Below, piece after piece: positions 1 through 6,763 of a DNA stretch of 11,121 bases. Location of the stretch: contig SKSA01000253.1 of the NCBI GenBank assembly GCA_007118195.1, positions 1 through 11,121 of the forward strand, written 5' to 3'. The stretch comes from Anaerobacillus sp. (lineage in GTDB: Bacteria > Bacillota > Bacilli > Bacillales > Anaerobacillaceae). The position numbers were made by a program, and so were the translations under genes. Position 1 is the stretch's first letter; each line of letters opens with the position of its first letter. The notes under the pieces were generated by a model. It did no database searches, was not told where the DNA came from, and was given only the letters and a program-made list of their open reading frames with translations.

Positions 1-1
1 T

Positions 2-97
2 TGGCGGGACTGTGTGGGAATCGAACCCACCGAAGACGGCACGCGCCTCCCTAAGGTTTTGAAGACCTCGGCAAACACCAGTTACACAACCAGCCCC
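2..97 (-). tRNA. selC: tRNA-Sec (UCA anticodon), selenocysteine tRNA
   Basis: This tRNA is charged with serine, converted to Sec-tRNA by SelA and carried to UGA codons by SelB. Read on the minus strand it is 96 nt long, against 95 in E. coli. The anticodon TCA is at 62-60, inside a loop CTTCAAA closed by a 5-bp stem (GAGGT/ACCTT). The T arm is GTGGG-TTCGATT-CCCAC. There is a long variable arm (about 52-31, GGC/GCC core), discriminator G at 5, and the 3' CCA is encoded at 4-2. The acceptor is an eight-position stem typical of bacterial tRNA-Sec. Seven positions pair, including one G-U, and the eighth is G90 opposite A13. By eye the D stem is only about 4 bp (GTAA/TTGC), where six would be usual. 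No convincing promoter was seen upstream. The identity is secure from the anticodon, the long extra arm and the sel neighbourhood. Confidence 0.96.
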
Positions 98-450
98 GTA
101 AAGTAATTGAGATATCATTATTAAAATGTACCTTCACAGTATTTAAACAACCGTGTCTTCATATTTTACATTTTATAATCCCATTGGTCAAGTTGTGTTC
201 GTATAGTAATATAATTAAAAATATTCATAAAATGATAATTGTGTTGGCTTACAAAACAGTTTGAAGATTATTTAATGTTCATAAAGTTGTAACAATTGAA
301 TATGCATAAAAAAAGCCGGTTTTTCAGGACGATTCAAAGCATTTATTTGCTTAAATGCATAGTGTTTTATTAAAAAACTTCAATCTATAAGAATTACAAC
401 ATCAAAACAAAGCCTTTACTAAAATCTAAAAAGATTAAGGAGAGGATATT
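98..450. other. Intergenic region between selC and the 50-aa ORF
   Basis: Very AT-rich stretch with no gene I can support. A TATAAT hexamer lies at 210-215 on the plus strand, but the best upstream TTGGTC (184-189) is 20 bp away, so a promoter for the ORF at 451 is only possible. A small hairpin with arms GCATTT (339-344) and AAATGC (353-358) lies in the putative leader. Nothing else stands out. Confidence 0.4.
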
Positions 451-603
451 GTGAAATTGTTTAATAGAAAAAAGAGTTATAGATTGATGGATATTAACAG
501 AAAAGTTAACATGCAAAGTTTAGAAGAACGTCAATGGGTATTAGAAATGTTTAGGAGAAAAGGATATATGGTTGATCGGCATTCTATGAAAGAAGGGAAA
601 TAA
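451..603 (+). CDS. Hypothetical 50-aa basic protein
   Basis: I do not recognise this protein. It starts with GTG at 451, preceded by a good Shine-Dalgarno (AAGGAGAGG, about 437-445), and runs 50 codons to TAA. The product is very basic and hydrophilic. It starts MKLFNRKKSYR and has a middle segment with LEERQWVLEMFRRKGYMV that could form an amphipathic helix. There is no signal peptide, membrane segment or cysteine. A terminator hairpin follows immediately at 601, which supports a real short transcript. It is divergent from selC, but nothing in the sequence ties it to selenium. It could be a small nucleic-acid-binding or regulatory peptide. That is a guess from charge only. Confidence 0.6.
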   Translation: MKLFNRKKSYRLMDINRKVNMQSLEERQWVLEMFRRKGYMVDRHSMKEGK

Positions 604-632
604 AGCAGGGGACCCCCTTGCTTTTTCTTTTT
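601..632 (+). terminator. Intrinsic terminator after the 50-aa ORF
   Basis: The arms AAAGCA (602-607) and TGCTTT (619-624) plus an inner GGG/CCC pairing form a hairpin that overlaps the stop codon, followed by the T-rich tract TTTTTCTTTTT. It ends the short transcript of the ORF at 451. Confidence 0.75.
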
Positions 633-639
633 GCTAATC

Positions 640-800
640 GAAGAACGTACATTTGAATATGGTGGAACTGATTTTCAGCATTAAACCTTATGCAAAACGA
701 AGGACTAGCACTGATACTCCCACACCTTAAAGGGGGGGCTGATTTACTAACCTTGTTCGACCTCACTTTCATCCCACACCTGAAGGAGATGGGCTTTCAC
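640..800 (-). mobile_element. Probable IS200/IS605-type end remnant with two hairpin repeats
   Basis: Two degenerate copies of one motif lie 54 bp apart: CCCACACCTTAAAGG from 719 and CCCACACCTGAAGG from 773. Each can fold as CCC-aca-CC...GG-GGG, and the flanks are partly alike (cact.. before, gggct.. after). Read on the minus strand they give CCTT.AGGTGTGGGA followed by GTATCA or TGAAAG. From memory this resembles the right-end / guide-RNA scaffold region of TnpB-type IS605 elements. No tnpB or tnpA coding sequence is present, so this would be a solo remnant. The family assignment is recollection, not a database match. Confidence 0.4.
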
Positions 801-993
801 GTTCGGGAAGTTCTGTAATAATTATTTTAAACGTGTTTCCAAAAAAATAAATGATTGTGTTGTTATTGGGAAACTTAAGCTATAAAGCTGTACAACCTTT
901 TTATTTTTAAAGAGAAATAAACCGACAATTTAAATACTAGATGGGGGCAGCAAAAAGCTGTCATATATGTTTTGTAATAAGGTGGTGATCGTA
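801..993 (+). other. Leader region of the CorC/HlyC-type gene
   Basis: AT-rich leader with no recognised riboswitch. A 6-bp hairpin with arms GGCAGC (946-951) and GCTGTC (957-962) stands just before the gene. A long-range pairing of GTTTCC (about 815-820) with GGGAAAC (about 869-875) is possible. The Shine-Dalgarno AAGGTGGTG (979-987) lies 6 nt before the ATG at 994. I looked for an M-box magnesium element because of the downstream gene and did not see one. Confidence 0.35.
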
Positions 994-2244
994 ATGGAAT
1001 ATTTCCCTTATTTTTTTATCGTTTTATTAATCATTCTTTTATTTTTATCTGCCTTTTTCTCATCAGCGGAGACGGCGTTTTCTAGTGCGAATAAAATACG
1101 TTTGAAAAACTATGCGGATGAACAAAGAAAAGGAAGTAAAAATGCATTAATGATCGCCGATAATTTTGATAAAGGACTTTCGACGATTCTTGTTGGAAAT
1201 AACGTTGTGAACATTGGCGCTGCCACGATTTCAGCAAAGCTTGCGACGGATATTTTTGGTGCCGGGACTGGAATGATTATTAATACGGTTGTCATGACGA
1301 CGTTAGTGCTTATTTTTGGTGAAATTTTACCTAAATCTTATGCTAAAGAAAATGCGGAATCATTTGCCCTAAAAATTTCCGGAGTTTTATCTTTTTTAAT
1401 GAAAATTTTCACTCCGATAACGTCCGTTTTTATTGCGCTGAAAAATTCGATTTCGAGAATGATTACGTCCAAAGAACATGTTCCATTAGTGACAGAAGAA
1501 GAATTAAAAGTAATGGTCGATATTAGTGAAGAAGAAGGGGTCATTGATAAGAGAGAAAAAGATCTTGTTCATAGTGCCCTCGACTTTGATGAAATTGTTG
1601 TTGGAGAAATATTAACGCCGCGAATTGATATGGTCGCTGTTGAAGTGAATGATGATCAGGCGGAAATATTAAATATGTTTTTAAAAGAGCGATTTTCGAG
1701 AGTTCCTGTATATGAAGATAATACGGATAATATTATTGGGATTTTATCGGAAAGAGAGTTTTTATCTCACCTCGTGCAAAACAAAACCTTTGTAGTTCGT
1801 GACTTGTTAAGAAAGCCAATGTTTGTCGTTGAGTCGTTAAAAATTTCTTCTCTACTCCCAGAATTACAAAAAAATAAAACTCATATGGCGATTGTCATTG
1901 ATGAATTCGGTGGTACTGAAGGACTTATTACAATGGAAGATATCTTAGAAGAAATTGTCGGTGAGATATGGGATGAACACGATGAAAAGGTAAGTATTAT
2001 GAATCAAATTGATGAAAGTACTTATCAATTATCTGCAGATTTTTCCTTAACGGATTTTTGTCAACTGATGAATGTCCCAATTCCTGATAGTTCCTATCAT
2101 TCACTTGGTGGCTGGATCGTTGAAAGAATGGAAAAAATCCCAACGGTAGGAGAAGAAATTCATTATCATCATTTAACAATTGTCGTTTATCAAATGGACG
2201 GTAAACGTATTCGTCAGTTGATTGTTAAAAAACATGTACGATAA
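994..2244 (+). CDS. DUF21/CNNM-CBS-CorC/HlyC membrane protein (hemolysin C family, MpfA/YhdP-like)
   Basis: Integral membrane protein of the CNNM/CorC superfamily, members of which export or sense Mg2+ (MpfA in Bacillus/Staphylococcus). The chosen start is ATG 994, giving 416 aa beginning MEYFPYFF. It has a proper Shine-Dalgarno, whereas the in-frame ATG at 967 has none. An N-terminal hydrophobic segment (about residues 5-22) runs into SSAETA (23-28). Family motifs GNNVVNIG (68-75) and FGEILPK (108-114) lie within the DUF21 membrane domain. A CBS pair follows (about 200-325; TPRIDMVAVE, SRVPVYEDNTDNIIGIL), then IDEFGGTEGLITMEDILEE and a C-terminal CorC/HlyC domain with LGGWIVE. The length is normal for the family. 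It lies between the sel genes but has no obvious selenium role. The older name hemolysin is misleading. The exact paralogue is not certain. Confidence 0.9.
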   Translation: MEYFPYFFIVLLIILLFLSAFFSSAETAFSSANKIRLKNYADEQRKGSKNALMIADNFDKGLSTILVGNNVVNIGAATISAKLATDIFGAGTGMIINTVVMTTLVLIFGEILPKSYAKENAESFALKISGVLSFLMKIFTPITSVFIALKNSISRMITSKEHVPLVTEEELKVMVDISEEEGVIDKREKDLVHSALDFDEIVVGEILTPRIDMVAVEVNDDQAEILNMFLKERFSRVPVYEDNTDNIIGILSEREFLSHLVQNKTFVVRDLLRKPMFVVESLKISSLLPELQKNKTHMAIVIDEFGGTEGLITMEDILEEIVGEIWDEHDEKVSIMNQIDESTYQLSADFSLTDFCQLMNVPIPDSSYHSLGGWIVERMEKIPTVGEEIHYHHLTIVVYQMDGKRIRQLIVKKHVR

Positions 2245-2254
2245 CCTTTATTCC

Positions 2255-2617
2255 GTTTTGTATGTAAAAAGAAATGCTCGGTCGATTTTCTTGAGTGAGC
2301 CTCTAAAGGTCGATAGAGATTTACAGCGAAGCGAAAGAAAGTCGACCGACATTTTTACATATTAGATGGTGACGATTAATCGGCATGAAGGTTTTGTATG
2401 TAAAAAGCAAAATGACGGTCGGTTTTTCCGAACAAGCCTCTAAAGTCGGTACGAATTTACAGCGCAGAGAGGAAAATCGACCGTCATTTTTACATGCCAG
2501 ATGGTGACGTTGCTACGTCATGTTGGTTTTGTATGTACAACACAAAATTGATCGACATTTACAACGTAAAATGGCGCACGCAAGCAGTACTGTCATGTTG
2601 GTTTTCTATATGTAAAT
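2255..2617. repeat. Tandem array of ~135-bp palindromic units upstream of selB
   Basis: Units start at GTTTTGTATGTAAAAAG at 2255 and 2391, at a shortened copy GTTTTGTATGTA at 2526, and at a last fragment GTTTTCTATATGTAAA at 2601. The spacings are 136, 135 and 75 bp. Units 1 and 2 are long imperfect inverted repeats: the left arm TATGTAAAAA..ATG.CGGTCG pairs with the right arm CGACCG.CATTTTTACAT (unit 1 arms 2261-2292 and 2336-2361; unit 2 arms about 2398-2429 and 2471-2495). The central segment is shared (GCCTCTAAAG, then ATTTACAGCG). Each unit ends with a smaller dyad, for example CGATTAATCG in unit 1 and TGACG/CGTCA in unit 2. No convincing gene is present. Possible roles are a mobile MITE/REP-like repeat, stacked terminators (stems followed by ATTTTT) or a structured leader. 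Confidence 0.85.
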
Positions 2618-2630
2618 TGTTCGCTTTTTC

Positions 2631-2703
2631 TATTCTTAAAAAAAGTGATGCTATTTCCCTTGCAACGAAAGTCTTTTTAAGAGTAAAGTATAAAGGGAAT
2701 AGC
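2631..2703 (+). promoter_or_regulatory. Overlapping alternative stems in the selB leader
   Basis: Stem A pairs 2631-2642 with 2674-2685 (TATTCTTAAAAA / TTTTTAAGAGTA, 12 bp with one G-U). Stem B pairs GCTATTTCCCTT (2650-2661) with AAGGGAATAGC (2693-2703) with one bulged T. The 5' arm of B lies in the loop of A and its 3' arm lies beyond A. The two stems must therefore be alternatives or form a pseudoknot. They end 21 nt before the Shine-Dalgarno of selB. An attenuator or protein-binding leader is inferred; the pairing is seen directly. Confidence 0.5.
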
Positions 2704-2744
2704 TTGATACATACATAAAAGTTATAGGAAAGGCTGGTATACAT

Positions 2745-4676
2745 ATGGGAGATCGTTTTTATACCATTGGCATGGCAGGACATATCGATCATGGAAAAAC
2801 AACGTTAACAAAAGCGTTAACAAATATTGATACAGATCGCTTAAAAGAAGAAAAAGAACGAAGCATTTCAATTGAATTGGGCTTTGCACCATTAAAGCTT
2901 AAAAGTGATGTTCAAGTGTCGATTATTGATGTTCCAGGCCATGAACGTTTTATTCGGCAAATGATTGCAGGGGTGGCAGGAATCGATTTAGTGATGCTGA
3001 TCGTTAGTGCCGACGAAGGAGTCATGCCACAAACGAAAGAGCATTTAGATATTTTATCTCTGTTAGGAGTCGAAAAAGGAATTGTTGTCGTTACCAAAAT
3101 TGATCGAGTAGACGAAGAACTATTAGAACTGGTTCAAGAAGATATTGCTTTAGAAGTGGAAGGGACATTTCTAGAAGAAGCACCATTTGTTTTCGTCGAT
3201 AGCTTATCAAAAAAAGGAATCGATCACCTGAAAGATGTCATCGAAGAAAAGTTGAGTGACGTTCCGAGTCGCGATGCGAAAGGGGCCTTCCGTCTTCCGA
3301 TTGACCAGGTGTTTACGGTCCATGGACAAGGAACAGTCGTAAGAGGAACGATTTACGAAGGGGCCATTCAAGAAGGTGACATTCTTGAAATTTTACCAAA
3401 AAATGTGAAGGTGAGAGCGAGACAACTTCAAGTTCACCATCAAAAGCAAGAACGAGGGTTTGCTGGGCAACGGGCGGCGATAAACTTAGGCGGTGTTTCA
3501 AAAGAAGAGGTGAAACGTGGGGATGTCCTCGTTTCTACTCAACATTACTCAACAACGTCGACAATTGACGTTTCCTTGCAAACATTAAAAGATTTGAAAT
3601 ATCCGTTGAAGCAACGCGGCTATATAAAACTGCACCTTGGTACAGCCGAAGTATACGGAAAAATTGTCTTCTTTGATCGGAAAGAATTAGAAGAAAATGA
3701 TGGTGATACGGTCCTTTGTCAGCTTCGTCTTGATGAGCCAATTGTTACAAGAAGAGGCGATCGCTTTATTTTACGAAGACCGACCCCAGTAGAAACAATT
3801 GGAGGCGGTTTTGTCATTGATCCGAACGGTGAAAAATATAAATTCGGTGAAAATACGATAGAAATGCTAGAAAGAAAACGTGAAGGAACTCCAATCGAAA
3901 GAATTACGGATGCCTTAAAGGAAGAGAAATTTTTAACGGTAAAAGAGTTACAAAAACATGTCGATTTACAAGATGAAATGGTTGCTGAGTGTATTTCAGA
4001 GCTGAAAGAAAAAAATGCGATGATTGAAACAGAACAAGGTGAGCTCGTATTAACCGCTATTTTTAAAGAAGTCGTGGATCTTCTTAGCCAAGATTTAGCG
4101 GAATTTCATGAGCAGTTTCCGTTAAGAGAAGGGAAAAATAAAGCTGAAGTGCTTCAATCATTAAAACAAAATTACCCAATGAAGCTGTTAGAATTTACGT
4201 TTGAAAAAAGTGTAGGGGACGAGCAGTTAGAAAAACGAGGCCAGTTTATAGCATTGAGCAGTTTCCAACCACATTTTCCTAAAAAGTGGGCAAAACGGAT
4301 GGAGCAAGTCGTAAACGAAATCGATCAAGGTGGCGTTCAAGTAGAAGGCTGGGAGCACATTGTCACAAGAGCACAGCTTCCACCACAAATTCAAGAAGAT
4401 TTAAAGCATTATTTATTACGGACAAACAAGGCCTTTGCTTTTGATGATAAACATCTCGTATTAGCTAAGCATTTAAAAGCTGCGGTGGAAAATTTACAGA
4501 AAAACACCGAAGATGAGTTTGAGCTTCAAGATGCTAAAGCTGTCTTAAACTTATCTCGAAAATATTTAGTTCCTTTTATGGAATTACTTGATCGATTGAA
4601 TTTAACAGTAAGGAAAGATTCAAAAAGACAATGGAAGAAACGAGAGTATGATCGATGGATAAACGAAAAGAAATAA
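2745..4676 (+). CDS. selB: Selenocysteine-specific translation elongation factor SelB
   Basis: GTPase that binds Sec-tRNA-Sec and the hairpin downstream of a Sec UGA, and delivers the tRNA to the ribosome. It is 643 aa, a normal length for the family. The EF-Tu-like G domain has G1 GHIDHGKT (12-19), the switch region ERSISIELGFA (38-48), G3 DVPGHE (62-67) and G4 TKID (117-120). Beta-barrel domains 2 and 3 follow (about 175-340; motif FTVHGQGTVVRGT in domain 2). The C-terminal half (about 375-643) is the region of winged-helix repeats that read the RNA hairpin. The start ATG 2745 is preceded by AGGAAAGG (2726-2733). The gene follows a 500-bp structured repeat region and overlaps the next gene by 22 nt, implying a selB-glycosyltransferase operon. 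Confidence 0.97.
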   Translation: MGDRFYTIGMAGHIDHGKTTLTKALTNIDTDRLKEEKERSISIELGFAPLKLKSDVQVSIIDVPGHERFIRQMIAGVAGIDLVMLIVSADEGVMPQTKEHLDILSLLGVEKGIVVVTKIDRVDEELLELVQEDIALEVEGTFLEEAPFVFVDSLSKKGIDHLKDVIEEKLSDVPSRDAKGAFRLPIDQVFTVHGQGTVVRGTIYEGAIQEGDILEILPKNVKVRARQLQVHHQKQERGFAGQRAAINLGGVSKEEVKRGDVLVSTQHYSTTSTIDVSLQTLKDLKYPLKQRGYIKLHLGTAEVYGKIVFFDRKELEENDGDTVLCQLRLDEPIVTRRGDRFILRRPTPVETIGGGFVIDPNGEKYKFGENTIEMLERKREGTPIERITDALKEEKFLTVKELQKHVDLQDEMVAECISELKEKNAMIETEQGELVLTAIFKEVVDLLSQDLAEFHEQFPLREGKNKAEVLQSLKQNYPMKLLEFTFEKSVGDEQLEKRGQFIALSSFQPHFPKKWAKRMEQVVNEIDQGGVQVEGWEHIVTRAQLPPQIQEDLKHYLLRTNKAFAFDDKHLVLAKHLKAAVENLQKNTEDEFELQDAKAVLNLSRKYLVPFMELLDRLNLTVRKDSKRQWKKREYDRWINEKK

Positions 4677-5707
4677 GAGGTTCACGTAGCGATTTTTCTC
4701 TTTTATTTTTAACGCCATATTTTCATCAAGGTCGTGGGAATGCGACGACAGCAAAAAGGATTGTTGAGGGCTTAAAGCTTAATGAGGTCCAAACAAATGT
4801 TATTGCTTATGATGAAGAACCGTTTCCCAGTGAAAAGATAGACTCGAGTCAATTGGTACATGTACTTCATTTTCGGCGCTTTGCAGAGTGGTTAGAAGTG
4901 AATAATTTCTCAATGGAACCGCCTTACATTATTACATCGGGTGGAACAGACGTAAATATTGATATATTTAAACAGGAGCACTCAGAGAAGATAGGTACTG
5001 TATTAGAAAATGCGGCAGCGATTACCGTTTTTAGTGAAGATGCGAAACAAAAATTACACAGTGTTTATAGTGACTTAGAAGATAAAATTCAGATCATTAA
5101 ACAAAGTGTTTGGTTTCCTGAATCCATTCAAAGAGATGCAGAAAATACAATAAAATTGCCTAAATTAGGTCCAAATATTGTTCTGCCGGCGGGATTAAGA
5201 GCCGTTAAAGATGTGTTATTTGTGTTGCCGGCCTTAGTAGAATTAAGAAAACGTTTTTCTAATTTAACATTTACAATCATTGGAGCCCCACTAGAGGAGT
5301 CAGTACTTGGAGCAGTTCGATCTGAAATGAACAAGCACTCATGGATTCGCTATTATGAGGAAGTTCCTCTTGAAGAGATGGAGGGCATTTACAAGCAAAG
5401 TGATATGGTCATTAATACCTCGCTATCAGAAGGGCAATCGTCAGCATTACTTGAAGCAATGTTTGTAGGAAAGCCAGTAGTAGCAAGAAATAATGGCGGC
5501 AACCGAAGTATTATTCAACACGAGGAAACAGGTTTTTTATTTGATGATGTAGGTGACTTTTATCGGCACTTAGATCGTTTATTAACAGATGAAAACCTTA
5601 ACCAAACGATTTGTAAAAAAGCGCAGGATTATGTAATGGAAGCCCATTCGTTACAGAAAGAGATTGAGTCATATATAAATTTGTATCAACAAGTTCTGGG
5701 TAAGTAA
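4655..5707 (+). CDS. GT4-type glycosyltransferase, possible SenB-like selenosugar synthase
   Basis: GT-B fold glycosyltransferase of 350 aa. It begins inside selB (22-nt overlap, another frame) with only a weak ribosome site, so translation is probably coupled to SelB. Visible motifs are an N-terminal TPYFHQGRGNATTAKR, SGGTDVN (about 95-101), IKQSV, LRAVKD starting the C-terminal nucleotide-sugar domain (about residue 181), and the GT4 signature SEGQSSALLEAMFVGKPVV with a following NGGN. There is no signal peptide or membrane span, so it is cytosolic. The N-terminal GN..TA.R pattern, the GTD motif, the QSV motif, LR.VKD and EM..H..IRY resemble what I recall of TIGR04348/SenB. SenB joins selenophosphate-derived selenium to a UDP-sugar in selenoneine synthesis. 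senA was not seen. It could instead be an ordinary GT4 enzyme. The glycosyltransferase call is firm; the substrate is inference. Confidence 0.88.
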   Translation: MDKRKEIRGSRSDFSLLFLTPYFHQGRGNATTAKRIVEGLKLNEVQTNVIAYDEEPFPSEKIDSSQLVHVLHFRRFAEWLEVNNFSMEPPYIITSGGTDVNIDIFKQEHSEKIGTVLENAAAITVFSEDAKQKLHSVYSDLEDKIQIIKQSVWFPESIQRDAENTIKLPKLGPNIVLPAGLRAVKDVLFVLPALVELRKRFSNLTFTIIGAPLEESVLGAVRSEMNKHSWIRYYEEVPLEEMEGIYKQSDMVINTSLSEGQSSALLEAMFVGKPVVARNNGGNRSIIQHEETGFLFDDVGDFYRHLDRLLTDENLNQTICKKAQDYVMEAHSLQKEIESYINLYQQVLGK

Positions 5708-5743
5708 CCATATGAGGTTATGACGCTGTCAAATAGTCCAAAA

Positions 5744-5800
5744 CATCCGAAGCGTCAACGTTTAGTTCAAAGTATTGCTCCGCTTCGGGTGTTTTCGCCT
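5744..5800. terminator. Bidirectional terminator between glycosyltransferase and lysR
   Basis: CATCCGAAGCG (5744-5754) pairs over 11 bp (one T-G) with CGCTTCGGGTG (5781-5791) around a 26-nt loop. On the plus strand TTTTCGCCTTTTC follows. On the minus strand TTTTGGACTATTTG follows. It therefore fits the ends of both convergent transcripts. Confidence 0.7.
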
Positions 5801-5803
5801 TTT

Positions 5804-6679
5804 CTATTCATCAACAACATCTTCTTGACTAATCGAAACGAGTGATACGATCGCAGGGTGAATTTTTTTAGAATGAAAATAAGATAAATAAAAACTTCGT
5901 TCATAAGGTAATTGCTGAATCGCTTTAATTCGCCCTTGTTTCATTGCTTGCATAGCAGCAATACTCGATACAACGGAATATCCAAGATTCGCTTCAACCA
6001 TACTGATCACCGCTTCAGTTGTTTTTACTTTTGCAATACAGCGTAAATCATTGGTGGAAACCCCTATATTTTTTAGGCTTTTTTCTACTCCTTGCCAAGT
6101 CCCTGATTTTTCACTTCGGAAAATAAAGGGTAAGTCTTTTAATGTTTTTAAATCAGTAATTTCATTGCTATCTGGAGGTCCGATTAAAATAAAGTGATCT
6201 TTTTTAACAATATGATTAATGATATCGGGGTCGAGAGGTTCACTTCCAATGAAGCCAACATCAATAATACCTTCCTTAATAAGATCAGAAATTTCGCCAG
6301 ACTCATGAATAGATAACTGAATATCAACACTGGGATGAAGGTTTAAAAATTTCCGCAACAAAGTAGGGACTATATAAGTTCCGGGGACAGTACTTGCTCC
6401 AATTCGGACTACACCACTCAGTTCACCTTGGAGCCTACGACATTCTTCAACTAATACGTCCCAATCGTAAAGAAACTTTTTGCCTTTTTGGTAAACAAGG
6501 CGTCCGGCTTCTGTTGGTTCGACAGTCTCTCGGTTTAATAAAGTAATTCCGAGTTCTGTTTCTAACGTTTTAATTTGTTTACTAACAGCAGGTTGACTGA
6601 TATTTAATGTGTTTGCTACAGCTGAAAAGCTTTTATGATCAAGTACCATCATAAAGGTTTTTATTCGTTTTAAATTCAT
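5804..6679 (-). CDS. LysR-family regulator, likely selenium-metabolism-associated
   Basis: LysR-type transcriptional regulator of 291 aa, starting MNLKRIKTF at ATG 6679. AGAGGTG lies 6 nt upstream of that ATG. The GTG nine bases further out sits within that Shine-Dalgarno and is rejected as a start. The N-terminal winged HTH (about residues 1-60) has SFSAVANTLNISQPAVSKQI and LNRETVEPTEAG. A hinge and the effector-binding domain follow (from about 87, VRIGASTVPGTYIVP). It lies 84 bp downstream of selD on the same strand. NCBI annotates a family of LysR proteins associated with selenium metabolism, and the position beside selD fits that family. The effector and target promoters cannot be read from the sequence. 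A hairpin whose T-tract faces the plus strand separates it from selD. Confidence 0.93.
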   Translation of the reverse strand: MNLKRIKTFMMVLDHKSFSAVANTLNISQPAVSKQIKTLETELGITLLNRETVEPTEAGRLVYQKGKKFLYDWDVLVEECRRLQGELSGVVRIGASTVPGTYIVPTLLRKFLNLHPSVDIQLSIHESGEISDLIKEGIIDVGFIGSEPLDPDIINHIVKKDHFILIGPPDSNEITDLKTLKDLPFIFRSEKSGTWQGVEKSLKNIGVSTNDLRCIAKVKTTEAVISMVEANLGYSVVSSIAAMQAMKQGRIKAIQQLPYERSFYLSYFHSKKIHPAIVSLVSISQEDVVDE

Positions 6680-6716
6680 TTGTTTCACCTCTTTAACTGT
6701 TGAGGAGCATTTAAGA

Positions 6717-6753
6717 ACAGGGCGACTGACATTCTGTTAGTCGCCCTTTTTTT
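6717..6753 (+). terminator. Strong hairpin with T-tract facing the plus strand, between selD and lysR
   Basis: The arms AGGGCGACT (6718-6726) and AGTCGCCCT (6739-6747), with an extra AC/GT pair inside, are followed by a run of T to 6753. As an intrinsic terminator it points along the plus strand, although both flanking genes are on the minus strand. On the minus strand the hairpin is followed only by TGTTCTT, which might give weak attenuation between selD and lysR. Confidence 0.7.
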
Positions 6754-6763
6754 AGCTATTTAA

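Noticed and set aside
584..772. Minus-strand 62-aa ORF
   Set aside because: It lies over the terminator and hairpin repeats of the IS-like remnant, with composition unlike a protein and no convincing start.
967..993. Upstream ATG 967 for the CorC/HlyC-type protein
   Set aside because: No ribosome site before it. ATG 994 has AAGGTGGTG at the right spacing and starts directly at the membrane segment.
2255..2617. CRISPR array
   Set aside because: Units are about 135 bp, diverged and palindromic over their whole length, without constant short repeats and unique spacers.
2494..2792. Small ORFs on both strands (plus 2494-2718, minus 2559-2792)
   Set aside because: They run through the repeat array and the leader stems, have no ribosome site, and the minus one overlaps the selB start.
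6680..6688. GTG start for the LysR gene
   Set aside because: The GTG is part of the AGAGGTG Shine-Dalgarno of the ATG at 6679.
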